Source: Bacteriovorax stolpii
GTDB lineage: Bacteria; Bdellovibrionota; Bacteriovoracia; Bacteriovoracales; Bacteriovoracaceae
Direction of reading: 5' to 3'
DNA length: 64,000 nucleotides
NCBI GenBank assembly: GCA_945883845.1
Contig: CAMCYI010000012.1
Location: 57,921 to 121,920 of the forward strand
The notes under the pieces are model-generated. The model did no database searches, had not been told where the DNA came from, and worked only from the letters and a program-made list of their open reading frames with translations. The position numbers were made by a program, and so were the translations under genes. Each line of letters opens with the position of its first letter. Position 1 is the first letter of the stretch. Positions 1 to 7,637 of the stretch are shown piece after piece.

Positions 1-2
1 GT

Positions 3-713
3 GGGCTCAGCGTTTTTGATCCTAAGTATGCCCGAGGTGGAAAAGAAAAACTTCAGAAACTGATGACCGAGTACGAAGGACGTACAGATATCAAGGCCCA
101 GCAGCAATACGCTCTTAAAGGTTTGCAGGAATTTAAAACTTCCTGGGTAGAACCTCAGATATGGACAAAAGAAACTTTCGTCCTTGAGCCTCTTTCGAAA
201 GCATACAAGACTTACCCTGATTATCTTGCAAGCCTTTCACCTGAAGTTCAGACACACATCATGAAGAACTGGAAAGAGCTTCATAATGCCGGCAAGATCG
301 AGATGGGAGATTATCCGAAGCCTTCTGAGGCCCCTCATACAATCCCTGTACCTGAGGCAACTCTGAAACTCTGGGAAGAGAGAAATGCACAGCTCTTAAC
401 TTTTGAAAAAGATCTCAAAATACTTGGTTGTCTCGTTATGCTCACTGGAAAAAATGGAAACGTTTTCTTCGAGCCATTTCCCTTTGAACCGGAAGGCGAA
501 GCGATCGTTGGCGATGAACTCTACACTCAGTACGCTCTTTTGAAATTCTTTGAAACGCCGAATGCCCGCAAATGTCATCTTCTGAAATTCGGAAGCAAGC
601 TTGCCTTTGAAGAGAAGAAAGATCTTTCGTTCTTTCTGGAGCAGGGATTTCAGATGAAGACAGTCGTTCAGACTTTTCAATCAAAAATACCCGCTCTCAA
701 TCGGCCTCTATGA
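3..713 (+). CDS. Unknown protein, 5' end outside the window (partial)
   Basis: The frame is open from the first bases of the window, so the 5' end is missing; 236 residues are visible and an internal ATG at 63 is probably not the real start. The visible part is hydrophilic and mixed charged, with no signal peptide, membrane segment or motif that I recognise. Residues GNVFFEPFPFEPEGE near the middle and a helix-rich C-terminus suggest a soluble cytoplasmic protein. Its TGA stop overlaps the ATG of the following globin gene (ATGA at 710-713), so the two are very probably co-transcribed and translationally coupled. I cannot assign a function. Confidence 0.75.
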   Translation, partial: GLSVFDPKYARGGKEKLQKLMTEYEGRTDIKAQQQYALKGLQEFKTSWVEPQIWTKETFVLEPLSKAYKTYPDYLASLSPEVQTHIMKNWKELHNAGKIEMGDYPKPSEAPHTIPVPEATLKLWEERNAQLLTFEKDLKILGCLVMLTGKNGNVFFEPFPFEPEGEAIVGDELYTQYALLKFFETPNARKCHLLKFGSKLAFEEKKDLSFFLEQGFQMKTVVQTFQSKIPALNRPL

Positions 714-1069
714 ATGACCAGGAGAAAATCCTTAAAGTCGTCAGTTCTTTTTACGACAAGGCGAAAACCGATATTCTCATCGGATACCATTTCAGGAACA
801 TTTTAGATTTCGATGAACATATCCCACGAATAGCATCTTTCTGGGAAATTCAGCTTCTGGGCGTGGCTTCTTCAAAAGTTGATCAGCCATTTGATGTTAT
901 GAATGCACATATCCCGCTCAGTATTAAGCGTGGAGAACTTGGAAGGTGGCTTCTTCTTTTCAGAATGACACTCGATGAGCAGGCCCACGAGCTCGGAGAT
1001 ATGAAAGATAAATGGCTGGAGAAATTAGTCTTTTTTGAGGGCGTTTTCATCCGGTCTTTTGGCCTCTAA
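710..1069 (+). CDS. Group III truncated haemoglobin
   Basis: A 119-residue globin-like haem protein. Group III (P-type) truncated globins such as Campylobacter Ctb bind O2 or NO and are linked to nitrosative or oxygen stress. The sequence shows the family layout: FYDKAKTD in the A/B helices, IGYHFR, a FWEIQLLG block holding the characteristic Trp, and the proximal-His segment AHIPLSIKRGEL followed by WLLLFRMTLDE. Length matches the family. Translation is coupled to the upstream unknown gene through an ATGA overlap. The 3' end overlaps the convergent lipoprotein gene by 45 nt. Family assignment is secure; the physiological ligand is not visible. Confidence 0.9.
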   Translation: MNDQEKILKVVSSFYDKAKTDILIGYHFRNILDFDEHIPRIASFWEIQLLGVASSKVDQPFDVMNAHIPLSIKRGELGRWLLLFRMTLDEQAHELGDMKDKWLEKLVFFEGVFIRSFGL

Positions 1070-1408
1070 GGCCTCAACCACAAATTTTTCAAGCAGAGGC
1101 TCACCCGAAACATCATCAAAAAGCCAGTTGCGGGAATAGTAGCCACGAAATTTTTTTGCAGCAGCAAGTGCACTCGCCTCGTCTGTAAATTCAACTGCAA
1201 TCATCTGGATTCTTTGAACACCAACAATATGAGCACCTATGCAGGCCTCACCGTACTCGGCACAGGTCACACCTTCAGTCATCTTACTAGGTAACACGAG
1301 ACTGACTGATGAATCATACTTCAGTCCCTTACTCAGCAACTGCTCCTTGGTCCATTTAACTGGCTTTGAGCAGGCAGATATCAGTAAAAGAAAGAAGATA
1401 TTTTTCAG
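1025..1408 (-). CDS. Small lipoprotein with probable CTG start
   Basis: No ATG, GTG or TTG gives a signal peptide; the first conventional start is a TTG at 1337-1339. Reading upstream in the same frame gives a textbook lipoprotein leader, MKNIFFLLLISAC, if translation begins at CTG (1406-1408). The complement carries AAAGGAAA about 7 nt upstream of that CTG, and CTGA overlaps the TGA stop of the upstream epimerase gene, as ATGA couplings do. An ATT at 1409-1411 is the alternative. The mature 115-residue protein has no domain I recognise; it contains EYGEACIGAHIVGVQRIQ and a C-terminal FVVEALEAKRPDE. Predicted location is a periplasmic membrane leaflet. It overlaps the globin gene 3' end. Confidence 0.7.
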   Translation of the reverse strand: MKNIFFLLLISACSKPVKWTKEQLLSKGLKYDSSVSLVLPSKMTEGVTCAEYGEACIGAHIVGVQRIQMIAVEFTDEASALAAAKKFRGYYSRNWLFDDVSGEPLLEKFVVEALEAKRPDENALKKD

Positions 1409-2316
1409 AATGCAGTTTCCTTTAAAGTCATCGCGAGCGTTGGATAGTGATAATGAAATTTTGCCTGCTTGAAGTGGGCCGGAAGAACACGCTGGCTCTC
1501 CAGAAGAACAGAAGACATCTCACCAAAAACTAAATTAAGAGCAAAGGCAGGAACAGGAAAGAAAGTCTTACGAGAAAGAGCTGACCCGAGAACTTTGGTG
1601 AATTCTTCATTCGTCGCTGGATACGGAGAAACACCGTTAAAAACTCCCGTGAGGGCCGGTTCTTTTATGGCTTCAACATACATACGAGCGAGATCCTGAA
1701 GATGAATCCAGCTCATGTACTGATGTCCTGTAGCAAGTTTTCCACCAAGGCCAAGTTTAAAAATCGGAAGCATCTTCTTAAGTGCGCCACCATTTTTTCC
1801 AATCACGACACCAGTGCGAATGATGACGACACGAACACCGAGGTCTTTCGCGCGATTCGTTTCTTTTTCCCAATCCTTGCAGATGCGGGCCAGAAAACCA
1901 TCACCGAGATTGGAATTTTCACTGAGTTCTTCACTCCCACGATCCCCGTAGATGCCGATAGCTGAAGCAGAGACTAATACAGCAGGCTTCTTAGGCATCG
2001 CTGCCATGGCCTCAACCAGACGTGCCGTACCTTCAATGCGTGATGAATATATTTTCTTTTTCTGAGCATCGTCCCATGGTTTATCGGCAATACCTTCGCC
2101 CATCAGGTTAATGACACCGTGAACACCCTCGAAAGCTTCCATAGGGGCCTTCGTGGAATTATCGGCCCACTGAAAATAACGACATTTACTCCCAAGAGTA
2201 AGAGCGGCCTTAGCAATGTTACGGGTGAGAACAACGACATCATGATTTTGATCAAGAAGCTCTTTTACGACGGCGCGTCCCACAAAACCAGTTGCACCTG
2301 TCACAAGAATTTTCAT
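1405..2316 (-). CDS. TIGR01777-family NAD(P)-dependent epimerase (SDR39U1-like)
   Basis: An atypical short-chain dehydrogenase of the TIGR01777/YfcH family, 303 residues. The Rossmann motif GATGFVG sits at residues 7-13 and the family block SASAIGIYGDRG follows near residue 115, with GDGFLARICKDWE and VVIIRTGVVIG typical of this family. The ORF extends to an upstream ATG at 2349, but the start at 2316 is better: it has GGAG nine bases upstream and puts the Rossmann strand at the N-terminus as in homologues. It is the first gene of a two-gene unit with the downstream lipoprotein (CTGA overlap). The substrate is unknown for most members. Confidence 0.9.
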   Translation of the reverse strand: MKILVTGATGFVGRAVVKELLDQNHDVVVLTRNIAKAALTLGSKCRYFQWADNSTKAPMEAFEGVHGVINLMGEGIADKPWDDAQKKKIYSSRIEGTARLVEAMAAMPKKPAVLVSASAIGIYGDRGSEELSENSNLGDGFLARICKDWEKETNRAKDLGVRVVIIRTGVVIGKNGGALKKMLPIFKLGLGGKLATGHQYMSWIHLQDLARMYVEAIKEPALTGVFNGVSPYPATNEEFTKVLGSALSRKTFFPVPAFALNLVFGEMSSVLLESQRVLPAHFKQAKFHYHYPTLAMTLKETAF

Positions 2317-2455
2317 AGGCGATATCTCCACATATATTTTCATTATCATAACCTGATCTGGAGGAGTGGTTAAGCCTTAAAGGGCCTCTTTTGTAAAATT
2401 TTGGACAAAAACTGAACAAAGGAGATCAGCTTCAGTCACAGCAGGAGGAAGAAGC

Positions 2456-2461
2456 TATAAT
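2456..2461 (+). promoter_or_regulatory. Candidate -10 box (TATAAT), possible leaderless start
   Basis: A perfect TATAAT lies 3 nt before the first of two adjacent ATGs of the flavoprotein gene, which places transcription start at about 2468, on the second ATG. The -35 region is poor (TTCAGT at wide spacing). The nearest GGAGG is about 16 nt from the ATG, too far for a normal ribosome binding site. Confidence 0.4.
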
Positions 2462-2464
2462 CTG

Positions 2465-3352
2465 ATGATGGAAAGTACTATCAGCACAGAGACAGTCATC
2501 ATTGGTGCGGGTCTCTCGGGATTAATTCTTGCAGTGTCTTTGCAACAAAATGCGCGTCCCATAATCGTTCTGGAAAAGTCAAAAGGGGTTGGTGGAAGAA
2601 TTTCCACCCGTAGGATTAATAATCTGGGTTTTGATCATGGAACTCCTTATTGGTCCGATCATTACCCTGTACCGGCATCGCTCACCTCGCTGATGAGAAA
2701 AGATCATAAAGGTATTTTCATTGAGGGGGGAATGAATCAGTTCGCCAAATTTTTTTCTCAGACCCTCCCTATCCAGAGAGAAACCCGAGTCACCCGCATT
2801 TCAAAAAATGCCGACACCTGGTTATTAAGTACAGATTCTGGCCATCTTTATGAAGCAAAGAATGTTGTCCTTACGGCCCCCCTTCCTCAGGCAAGAGAAC
2901 TTTTGATTCAAAGCGGATTTGCGCAGGAAATGATTCCAGAGATTACTTATTCAAAGACCGTTCTTTCATTAAACGTGCTGAATGAATTACCTTCAGATAC
3001 ATCTCAATTTAATCCTTCCATCTTCTCTTTTCAGAATCTCCGTAATCTTCATCCTCTTGGTGTCATCATCAATCCGGGTGATGAATTTGCAGAAAAATAT
3101 TTTGAAGAAACGGATGAAGAAATTTTAAAGAAGATTGCAGCATTCTCAGATCAGGCGGGACTACCCCTGAATGTGAAAACAAGTGAACTCAAAAAGTGGA
3201 GATATGCCAGGCCATTATCCCATCTCCAGGAGTCGTATCTCGAGGTCGATGAAAATCTTTTTCTGATCGGTGACTTCTTTTCTCCAGGCCAAATCGATGG
3301 TGCGCTTTCCTCAGCAGAGGCCTTGTCAAAACATCTCACCAGAGCAATTTAG
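2465..3352 (+). CDS. Renalase-like FAD-dependent amine oxidase family protein
   Basis: A 295-residue flavoprotein. The N-terminal dinucleotide fold VIIGAGLSG (residues 11-19) and EKSKGVGGRISTRR (about 37-50) are the FAD-binding signature of the amine oxidase/renalase superfamily, and FDHGTPYW plus the C-terminal FLIGDFFSPGQIDGALSSA complete the flavin site. It is shorter than monoamine oxidases and matches bacterial renalase-like proteins. A second ATG follows immediately at 2468. No Shine-Dalgarno lies at normal distance, and a TATAAT box sits just upstream, so the transcript may be leaderless. It stands alone on the plus strand, with the patatin gene 51 nt downstream. The substrate cannot be read from the sequence. 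Confidence 0.85.
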   Translation: MMESTISTETVIIGAGLSGLILAVSLQQNARPIIVLEKSKGVGGRISTRRINNLGFDHGTPYWSDHYPVPASLTSLMRKDHKGIFIEGGMNQFAKFFSQTLPIQRETRVTRISKNADTWLLSTDSGHLYEAKNVVLTAPLPQARELLIQSGFAQEMIPEITYSKTVLSLNVLNELPSDTSQFNPSIFSFQNLRNLHPLGVIINPGDEFAEKYFEETDEEILKKIAAFSDQAGLPLNVKTSELKKWRYARPLSHLQESYLEVDENLFLIGDFFSPGQIDGALSSAEALSKHLTRAI

Positions 3353-3391
3353 TCGGAAGATCTTCCCATACCATCCCATCATCATTTCAGG

Positions 3392-3397
3392 CATAAT
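3392..3397 (+). promoter_or_regulatory. Candidate -10 box (CATAAT), possible leaderless start
   Basis: CATAAT ends 6 nt before the patatin ATG, so transcription would start on or next to the start codon at 3404. No Shine-Dalgarno is present in the preceding 10 nt and no convincing -35 is visible. Confidence 0.35.
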
Positions 3398-3403
3398 AGA
3401 TTT

Positions 3404-4528
3404 ATGGAAAGCAAACTTGGATTAGTGATGACTGGTGGTGGAGCGCGGGCAGCGTATCAGGTGGGTGTCGTCAGGGCGATCTATGAAATCCTTGATAAAC
3501 CCAAGCATCTCTTTGACGTGATCACTGGAAATTCTGCGGGGGCCATCAACTCGACATACCTTGCAGCGAATGCGGAAAATTGGGATGTAGCGACCAGAAA
3601 TCTCCAGCATCTGTGGGAAAAACTTTCACCGAAAGATGTTTTCGATCTTCGCACAAAAACCATCTCGCAGGTTGGATTGAAATGGATGGCCGGCTCTATG
3701 TTCGGTGGGATGACAAGCAAGGTTGCGGGCATCAACTATCTTCTGGATACAGAACCGCTCCGCAAGTTTCTTGGAAAAAATATCGCATTCGAGGACATCA
3801 AAACGAATATTGAAAACAAGGCCCTCTACGGAATTGCTCTCTCTACGACAAACTACAATTCGGGAAGCAGTGTGATTTTTTATCAGGGAGATTACGAAAT
3901 TTCCGACTGGCTTCGGTCCGAAAGGTTCTCACACCGTACTGATCTGAATGTTGATCATGTGATGGCTTCTTCCGCTATCCCATTCTTCTTCCCACCTATC
4001 CAGGTGGAAGATAGTTTTTATGGTGATGGCTGTATCAGACAGACGACTCCTCTCTCTCCGGCGATCCATCTCGGAGCAGATAAAATTATTTCTATCGGTA
4101 TCCGCTATCCGCATAACCAGAATCGCATGAAGGACATGGCGTTTTCACCATTTGATAATCCTTCGATCGGCCAGATTGTGGGTGTATTACTAAACTCGAT
4201 CTTCCTCGATTCGCTTGAAGCGGACGTGGAAAGGCTTGGGGCCATGAATGCCCTAGTAGCTTCGGGACAAAATTCTCACTTAAAAGAAATTCCAATTCTG
4301 ATGATCAGGCCTTCACGGGATCTGGGAAAGATGACGACAAGATTGAATAAAGAATTACCAAAATCGCTGAGATATCTGTTGAAGGGTATCGGGGTTTCGG
4401 ATTCTGAAGGTCTCGATCTTTTAAGCTACCTTGCTTTTGATGAGGCCTATACGAACCCGTTGATGGAGCTGGGCTATGAAGACACCCGCGCCATCAAGCA
4501 GGACATATTGAGATTTATCGACGTCTGA
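3404..4528 (+). CDS. Patatin-like phospholipase
   Basis: A 374-residue patatin-family lipid acyl hydrolase. The oxyanion-hole motif GGGARAAYQ lies at residues 11-19, the nucleophile elbow GNSAG at 42-46 (Ser44), and the catalytic dyad Asp in DGC at 208-210. The ASSAIPFFFPP segment before the Asp is typical of bacterial patatins. No signal peptide is visible, so it is cytoplasmic or exported by a route not readable here; patatins in pathogens and predators can be secreted effectors, but that is inference. The 3' end overlaps the convergent helicase gene by 14 nt. Confidence 0.93.
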   Translation: MESKLGLVMTGGGARAAYQVGVVRAIYEILDKPKHLFDVITGNSAGAINSTYLAANAENWDVATRNLQHLWEKLSPKDVFDLRTKTISQVGLKWMAGSMFGGMTSKVAGINYLLDTEPLRKFLGKNIAFEDIKTNIENKALYGIALSTTNYNSGSSVIFYQGDYEISDWLRSERFSHRTDLNVDHVMASSAIPFFFPPIQVEDSFYGDGCIRQTTPLSPAIHLGADKIISIGIRYPHNQNRMKDMAFSPFDNPSIGQIVGVLLNSIFLDSLEADVERLGAMNALVASGQNSHLKEIPILMIRPSRDLGKMTTRLNKELPKSLRYLLKGIGVSDSEGLDLLSYLAFDEAYTNPLMELGYEDTRAIKQDILRFIDV

Positions 4529-5789
4529 TACCACGATTACGTTTAGGCGCTTCCGGTTTTTCTTCACGCTTGTAAGGTGAGACCTTTAACGGCGCTTTTT
4601 TCTTCACCACTTTTTTCTCAGACTTCATTTTATCTTCCGGAATTGTTTCCAGATTCAGGTGACGCTGATTTGCAATGGCTTCGTTGATTTCTTTAATCGT
4701 TTTCGAGTCATGATGGGCAACGAGATTATAAACAATCCCTTTCTTCCCGCCTCGAGCAACTCGACCGCATCGGTGGAGATAGTAAATTCCTGTCTTCGGT
4801 AAACCGTAGTTCAGTACCCACACGAGATCCTGAATATCAATACCACGGGCCGCAACGTCAGTTGCAATCAGGACCTGGGCCTTCTTATCGACGAACTGGC
4901 GGATGGCCGCTTCACGCTCTTTAATTTCAAGATCACCGTGAAGGAGTTTCGTTTTGAGCTTCGGCATTTTTTCGTTGAGATATTTATAAAGGTCTTCTGC
5001 CTGGTTCTTCTGATTCGTAAAAATAATTCCGCGTCCCTGTGCCTGTTTATCAAGGAACATCTTCACAATCGTATTTTTTTCTTCCGGAGTAACTCGTACG
5101 TTATATGTATCAATACGTGATTGTGGAGCGTGCGAAGTTTCTGAAGTTACTTTTGTAAAATCCACATCAATGAATTTCTCGAGGATGTAATCCTCAACTT
5201 CCTGAGGAAGTGTTGCTGTAATAAAACCAAATTGAACGAGGTTCAAATCAAACTGCTCAATCATGAAATCGAGATCACGTTTAAAACCCATGTCAAAAAG
5301 CTGATCCGCTTCATCGAAGATCACATAACGAAGCTGATTGAAGCTTAATTCTTTTTTCTGGATCGCACTCTTGATGCGTGAAGGAGTCGCGATCAGGATT
5401 TCGTAATTATCACTGGCCACTGACTTCATCTTCGCACTCGTGTCACCACCAGTGAGGTTTCTCACGCGCAGGCGAAGGTGGTGGGAAATATCCTTGAACA
5501 CTCCATGAATCTGAGTGGCGAGTTCACGGGTAGGGGCCACGATGACAGCGTAAGGAGCGCCTTTCATGGTGTTCTTGAACCCTTCATCTTCTTTTTGCTT
5601 GATACGGCTGGCGATCGGGAGGGCATATGAGAGGGTCTTGCCGGAGCCTGTTTCAGAGAGAACAATGATCGATTTCCGATTCAGAATCTCAGGAATAACC
5701 CGCTTTTGGACCAAAGTGGCAGTTTTCAGCCCTTGCTCCTTAAAGAAATCATTCAGCTTTGGGTGTAAATCAGCATCTAAAAAGGCCAT
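4515..5789 (-). CDS. DEAD-box RNA helicase
   Basis: ATP-dependent RNA helicase of 424 residues with both RecA lobes. Visible motifs: SETGSGKT (45-52, motif I), PTREL (87-91), GG, TPSR, DEAD (159-162), TAT (191-193), ARGID and motif VI at 339-348. Motif VI reads HRCGRVARGG where bacterial enzymes usually have HRxGRTxR. Motif I starts with Ser instead of the usual Ala. The lobes are followed by a Lys/Arg-rich tail (KKVVKKKAPLK ... RNRGIRRR) typical of RNA-binding extensions. The ORF extends to a TTG at 5840, but the ATG at 5789 has GAGGG six bases upstream and fits the family. A role in ribosome assembly or RNA decay is likely but unproven. Confidence 0.92.
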   Translation of the reverse strand: MAFLDADLHPKLNDFFKEQGLKTATLVQKRVIPEILNRKSIIVLSETGSGKTLSYALPIASRIKQKEDEGFKNTMKGAPYAVIVAPTRELATQIHGVFKDISHHLRLRVRNLTGGDTSAKMKSVASDNYEILIATPSRIKSAIQKKELSFNQLRYVIFDEADQLFDMGFKRDLDFMIEQFDLNLVQFGFITATLPQEVEDYILEKFIDVDFTKVTSETSHAPQSRIDTYNVRVTPEEKNTIVKMFLDKQAQGRGIIFTNQKNQAEDLYKYLNEKMPKLKTKLLHGDLEIKEREAAIRQFVDKKAQVLIATDVAARGIDIQDLVWVLNYGLPKTGIYYLHRCGRVARGGKKGIVYNLVAHHDSKTIKEINEAIANQRHLNLETIPEDKMKSEKKVVKKKAPLKVSPYKREEKPEAPKRNRGIRRR

Positions 5790-5954
5790 AGGTCCCTCAT
5801 ATTTCTCGCACGTGCGGAAGTCATCGTCATTTTTGCCCAAACTAGCACTCCCCGGGACCTTTTGTCAGTCATATTGGGTAAAAAATTCTGAATATCGCCA
5901 GAGAGGCAAAGAACCTAGAATGAGAGAGTGAATACCCTCATTGTAAGGACTCCT

Positions 5955-7049
5955 ATGTTCCGTCTTCTTCAGCTCATGGCCGTGCTTACCGTTGCGTTTT
6001 TTTCGGACGAGACTTTTGCCCAGATCTTCGACATCAAAGTCACGAATTATGGGTTCAATACAACCGCAAATCCTCAGTTAAAAACAATTATCGATGAACA
6101 AATCGCGACGATTGAAACTGACATCAATAAGGGCCTGCCAAGTACTGACCCGGATCGACTGATGGAAGGGATGGCAAATTCATCTGTCATGGCCGGTAAA
6201 GGTATCGGGACAGACTATGCATCAGGCATGAATGTTCTCCTCATTGGTGCAGGCGTCGGTGTAGGTGCCGACCTTACAAAGGATAAAGACACTGACGGTA
6301 AACTGAGCGGTGTGAACGCTGCATCCGGTGTGATTCTAGGATACAATCTTGGTTTCATGGACACAGAATCGATTCTCGGTATGAATACAGATCGCCTCAA
6401 TATGTATTTGAACTTCATGAGCTACGGCCACGATACTTCTCTGAGTGATAAAGCTGACGAGAAAAGTGATGCCTCTCTCGACATGACTTCCGGTGGAGTG
6501 CACTTCAGATATGACTGGGTTAAAGGCGCAGGAAATAAATTTTTGGGCTGGGGCGGAGTGAAGTTTCATTTCGGTTACGAGTACAACAAAACTGATATTA
6601 CATTTAAGAGCACAATCAAGAAGAAGGTCGAAGATGATGGTCTGAACGGTACGATTAACGGCGCACCGGAGGCAAAAATTTCGACAATGACCCATTCGTT
6701 TCCACTCGCACTCTCCACGGATGTACAGATCTTTTATCTTTTGAGTCTCTACGGTGGTATCGGCGCAGACTACAACATGGGGAAAGCGAAAGCGAAAGGT
6801 TCGCTCAACGGAGATAAATCCAACATCGCCTGCTCGTCAGGAGCGGCTTGTACCGGAGCGGGTAACCCTACAATTCAGGTTCAACCCCAGGCCAACATCA
6901 ACGGCACAGGAAATGTAAATCCGTTTTTGTTCAGAGGCTTCGCAGGTCTCCAGATCAACCTTCCTTACATTCGTATTTTTGGTCAGGTGGATAAAGCATT
7001 CGGAAACAATCTTATCGGCGCCACTGCTGGTGTGCGATTCGTTTACTAA
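5955..7049 (+). CDS. Exported outer-membrane barrel-like protein
   Basis: A 364-residue protein with a clear Sec signal peptide (MFRLLQLMAVLTVAFF, predicted cut after FA, before QIFD). The body is rich in alternating polar/aromatic stretches (FLGWGGVKFHFGYEYNK, YGGIGADYNMG, FRGFAGLQINLPYIRIF) and ends in VRFVY, a C-terminal aromatic typical of outer-membrane beta-barrels. A Gly/Ala/Val segment near residues 85-100 could be a plug or hairpin. The GTG at 5928 is an alternative start, but the ATG at 5955 has TAAGGA at good spacing and gives the clean signal peptide. I do not recognise a named family. The 3' end overlaps the convergent nuclease gene by 38 nt. Confidence 0.8.
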   Translation: MFRLLQLMAVLTVAFFSDETFAQIFDIKVTNYGFNTTANPQLKTIIDEQIATIETDINKGLPSTDPDRLMEGMANSSVMAGKGIGTDYASGMNVLLIGAGVGVGADLTKDKDTDGKLSGVNAASGVILGYNLGFMDTESILGMNTDRLNMYLNFMSYGHDTSLSDKADEKSDASLDMTSGGVHFRYDWVKGAGNKFLGWGGVKFHFGYEYNKTDITFKSTIKKKVEDDGLNGTINGAPEAKISTMTHSFPLALSTDVQIFYLLSLYGGIGADYNMGKAKAKGSLNGDKSNIACSSGAACTGAGNPTIQVQPQANINGTGNVNPFLFRGFAGLQINLPYIRIFGQVDKAFGNNLIGATAGVRFVY

Positions 7050-7566
7050 ATCTCAGGTATTTTTTTCGCCAACTTTTGGGCACTTCATAACCTCCTCTGC
7101 TCCAGAGTCCGACTCTATTCTCCTTCGCAGTCTTGATGGCCTTCAGATAGATCCATTTTTCCTGACGTGATGAGAACTCGGCCATCGGATACAAACTCGC
7201 ACAGCCGTTTTGAATCAGCCTGAGACTTAGTTCATCGATGTCTCCCAGCATTCTTCCGTAAATATCAAATCTCTCCAGCCTGAGTGTGAAGTCTTTCTTA
7301 TTACCGATCGTTTTCTTGAAACAATCGGAGGCGAAGACCCCTGCGTCCCCTTTTGAGGAACCCAGAAACGGTTGTCCCTTTTCCGGAGAATCAATTCGGG
7401 ATAAACGGAGCTTCAGGAGATAGTTGCCACTTGAGACTTTCACGGTATCCCCATCCAGAACCTTTTCCATACGAACAGGAATTTTCAATGGATAGAGGTC
7501 TGTAAGATCTACTCTGACCATAAAAAGGCTCAACAAAGGGATGCCGTATTGATAGGGTGTGCGCAT
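7012..7566 (-). CDS. Staphylococcal-nuclease-like (thermonuclease) domain protein
   Basis: A 184-residue SNase-fold protein. Family active-site residues are in place: DGDT at 38-41, Arg54 and Glu62 in RLSRIDSPE with the same eight-residue spacing as Arg35/Glu43 of micrococcal nuclease, and Arg105 in YGRMLGDI corresponding to Arg87. It is therefore likely a Ca2+-dependent sugar-nonspecific nuclease. A short hydrophobic stretch (GIPLLSLFMV, residues 8-17) may act as a weak signal or anchor but lacks a clear cleavage site. It starts divergently from the tgt gene region and converges on the barrel gene with a 38-nt overlap. Confidence 0.88.
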   Translation of the reverse strand: MRTPYQYGIPLLSLFMVRVDLTDLYPLKIPVRMEKVLDGDTVKVSSGNYLLKLRLSRIDSPEKGQPFLGSSKGDAGVFASDCFKKTIGNKKDFTLRLERFDIYGRMLGDIDELSLRLIQNGCASLYPMAEFSSRQEKWIYLKAIKTAKENRVGLWSRGGYEVPKSWRKKYLRFSKRIAHQQWRR

Positions 7567-7637
7567 TCAAAATCCTTTACTGGAAACGCCGGGGAGAAAT
7601 CCTCTGGAAAAAACTTTATGCCGAAGGAAGTTCACTT

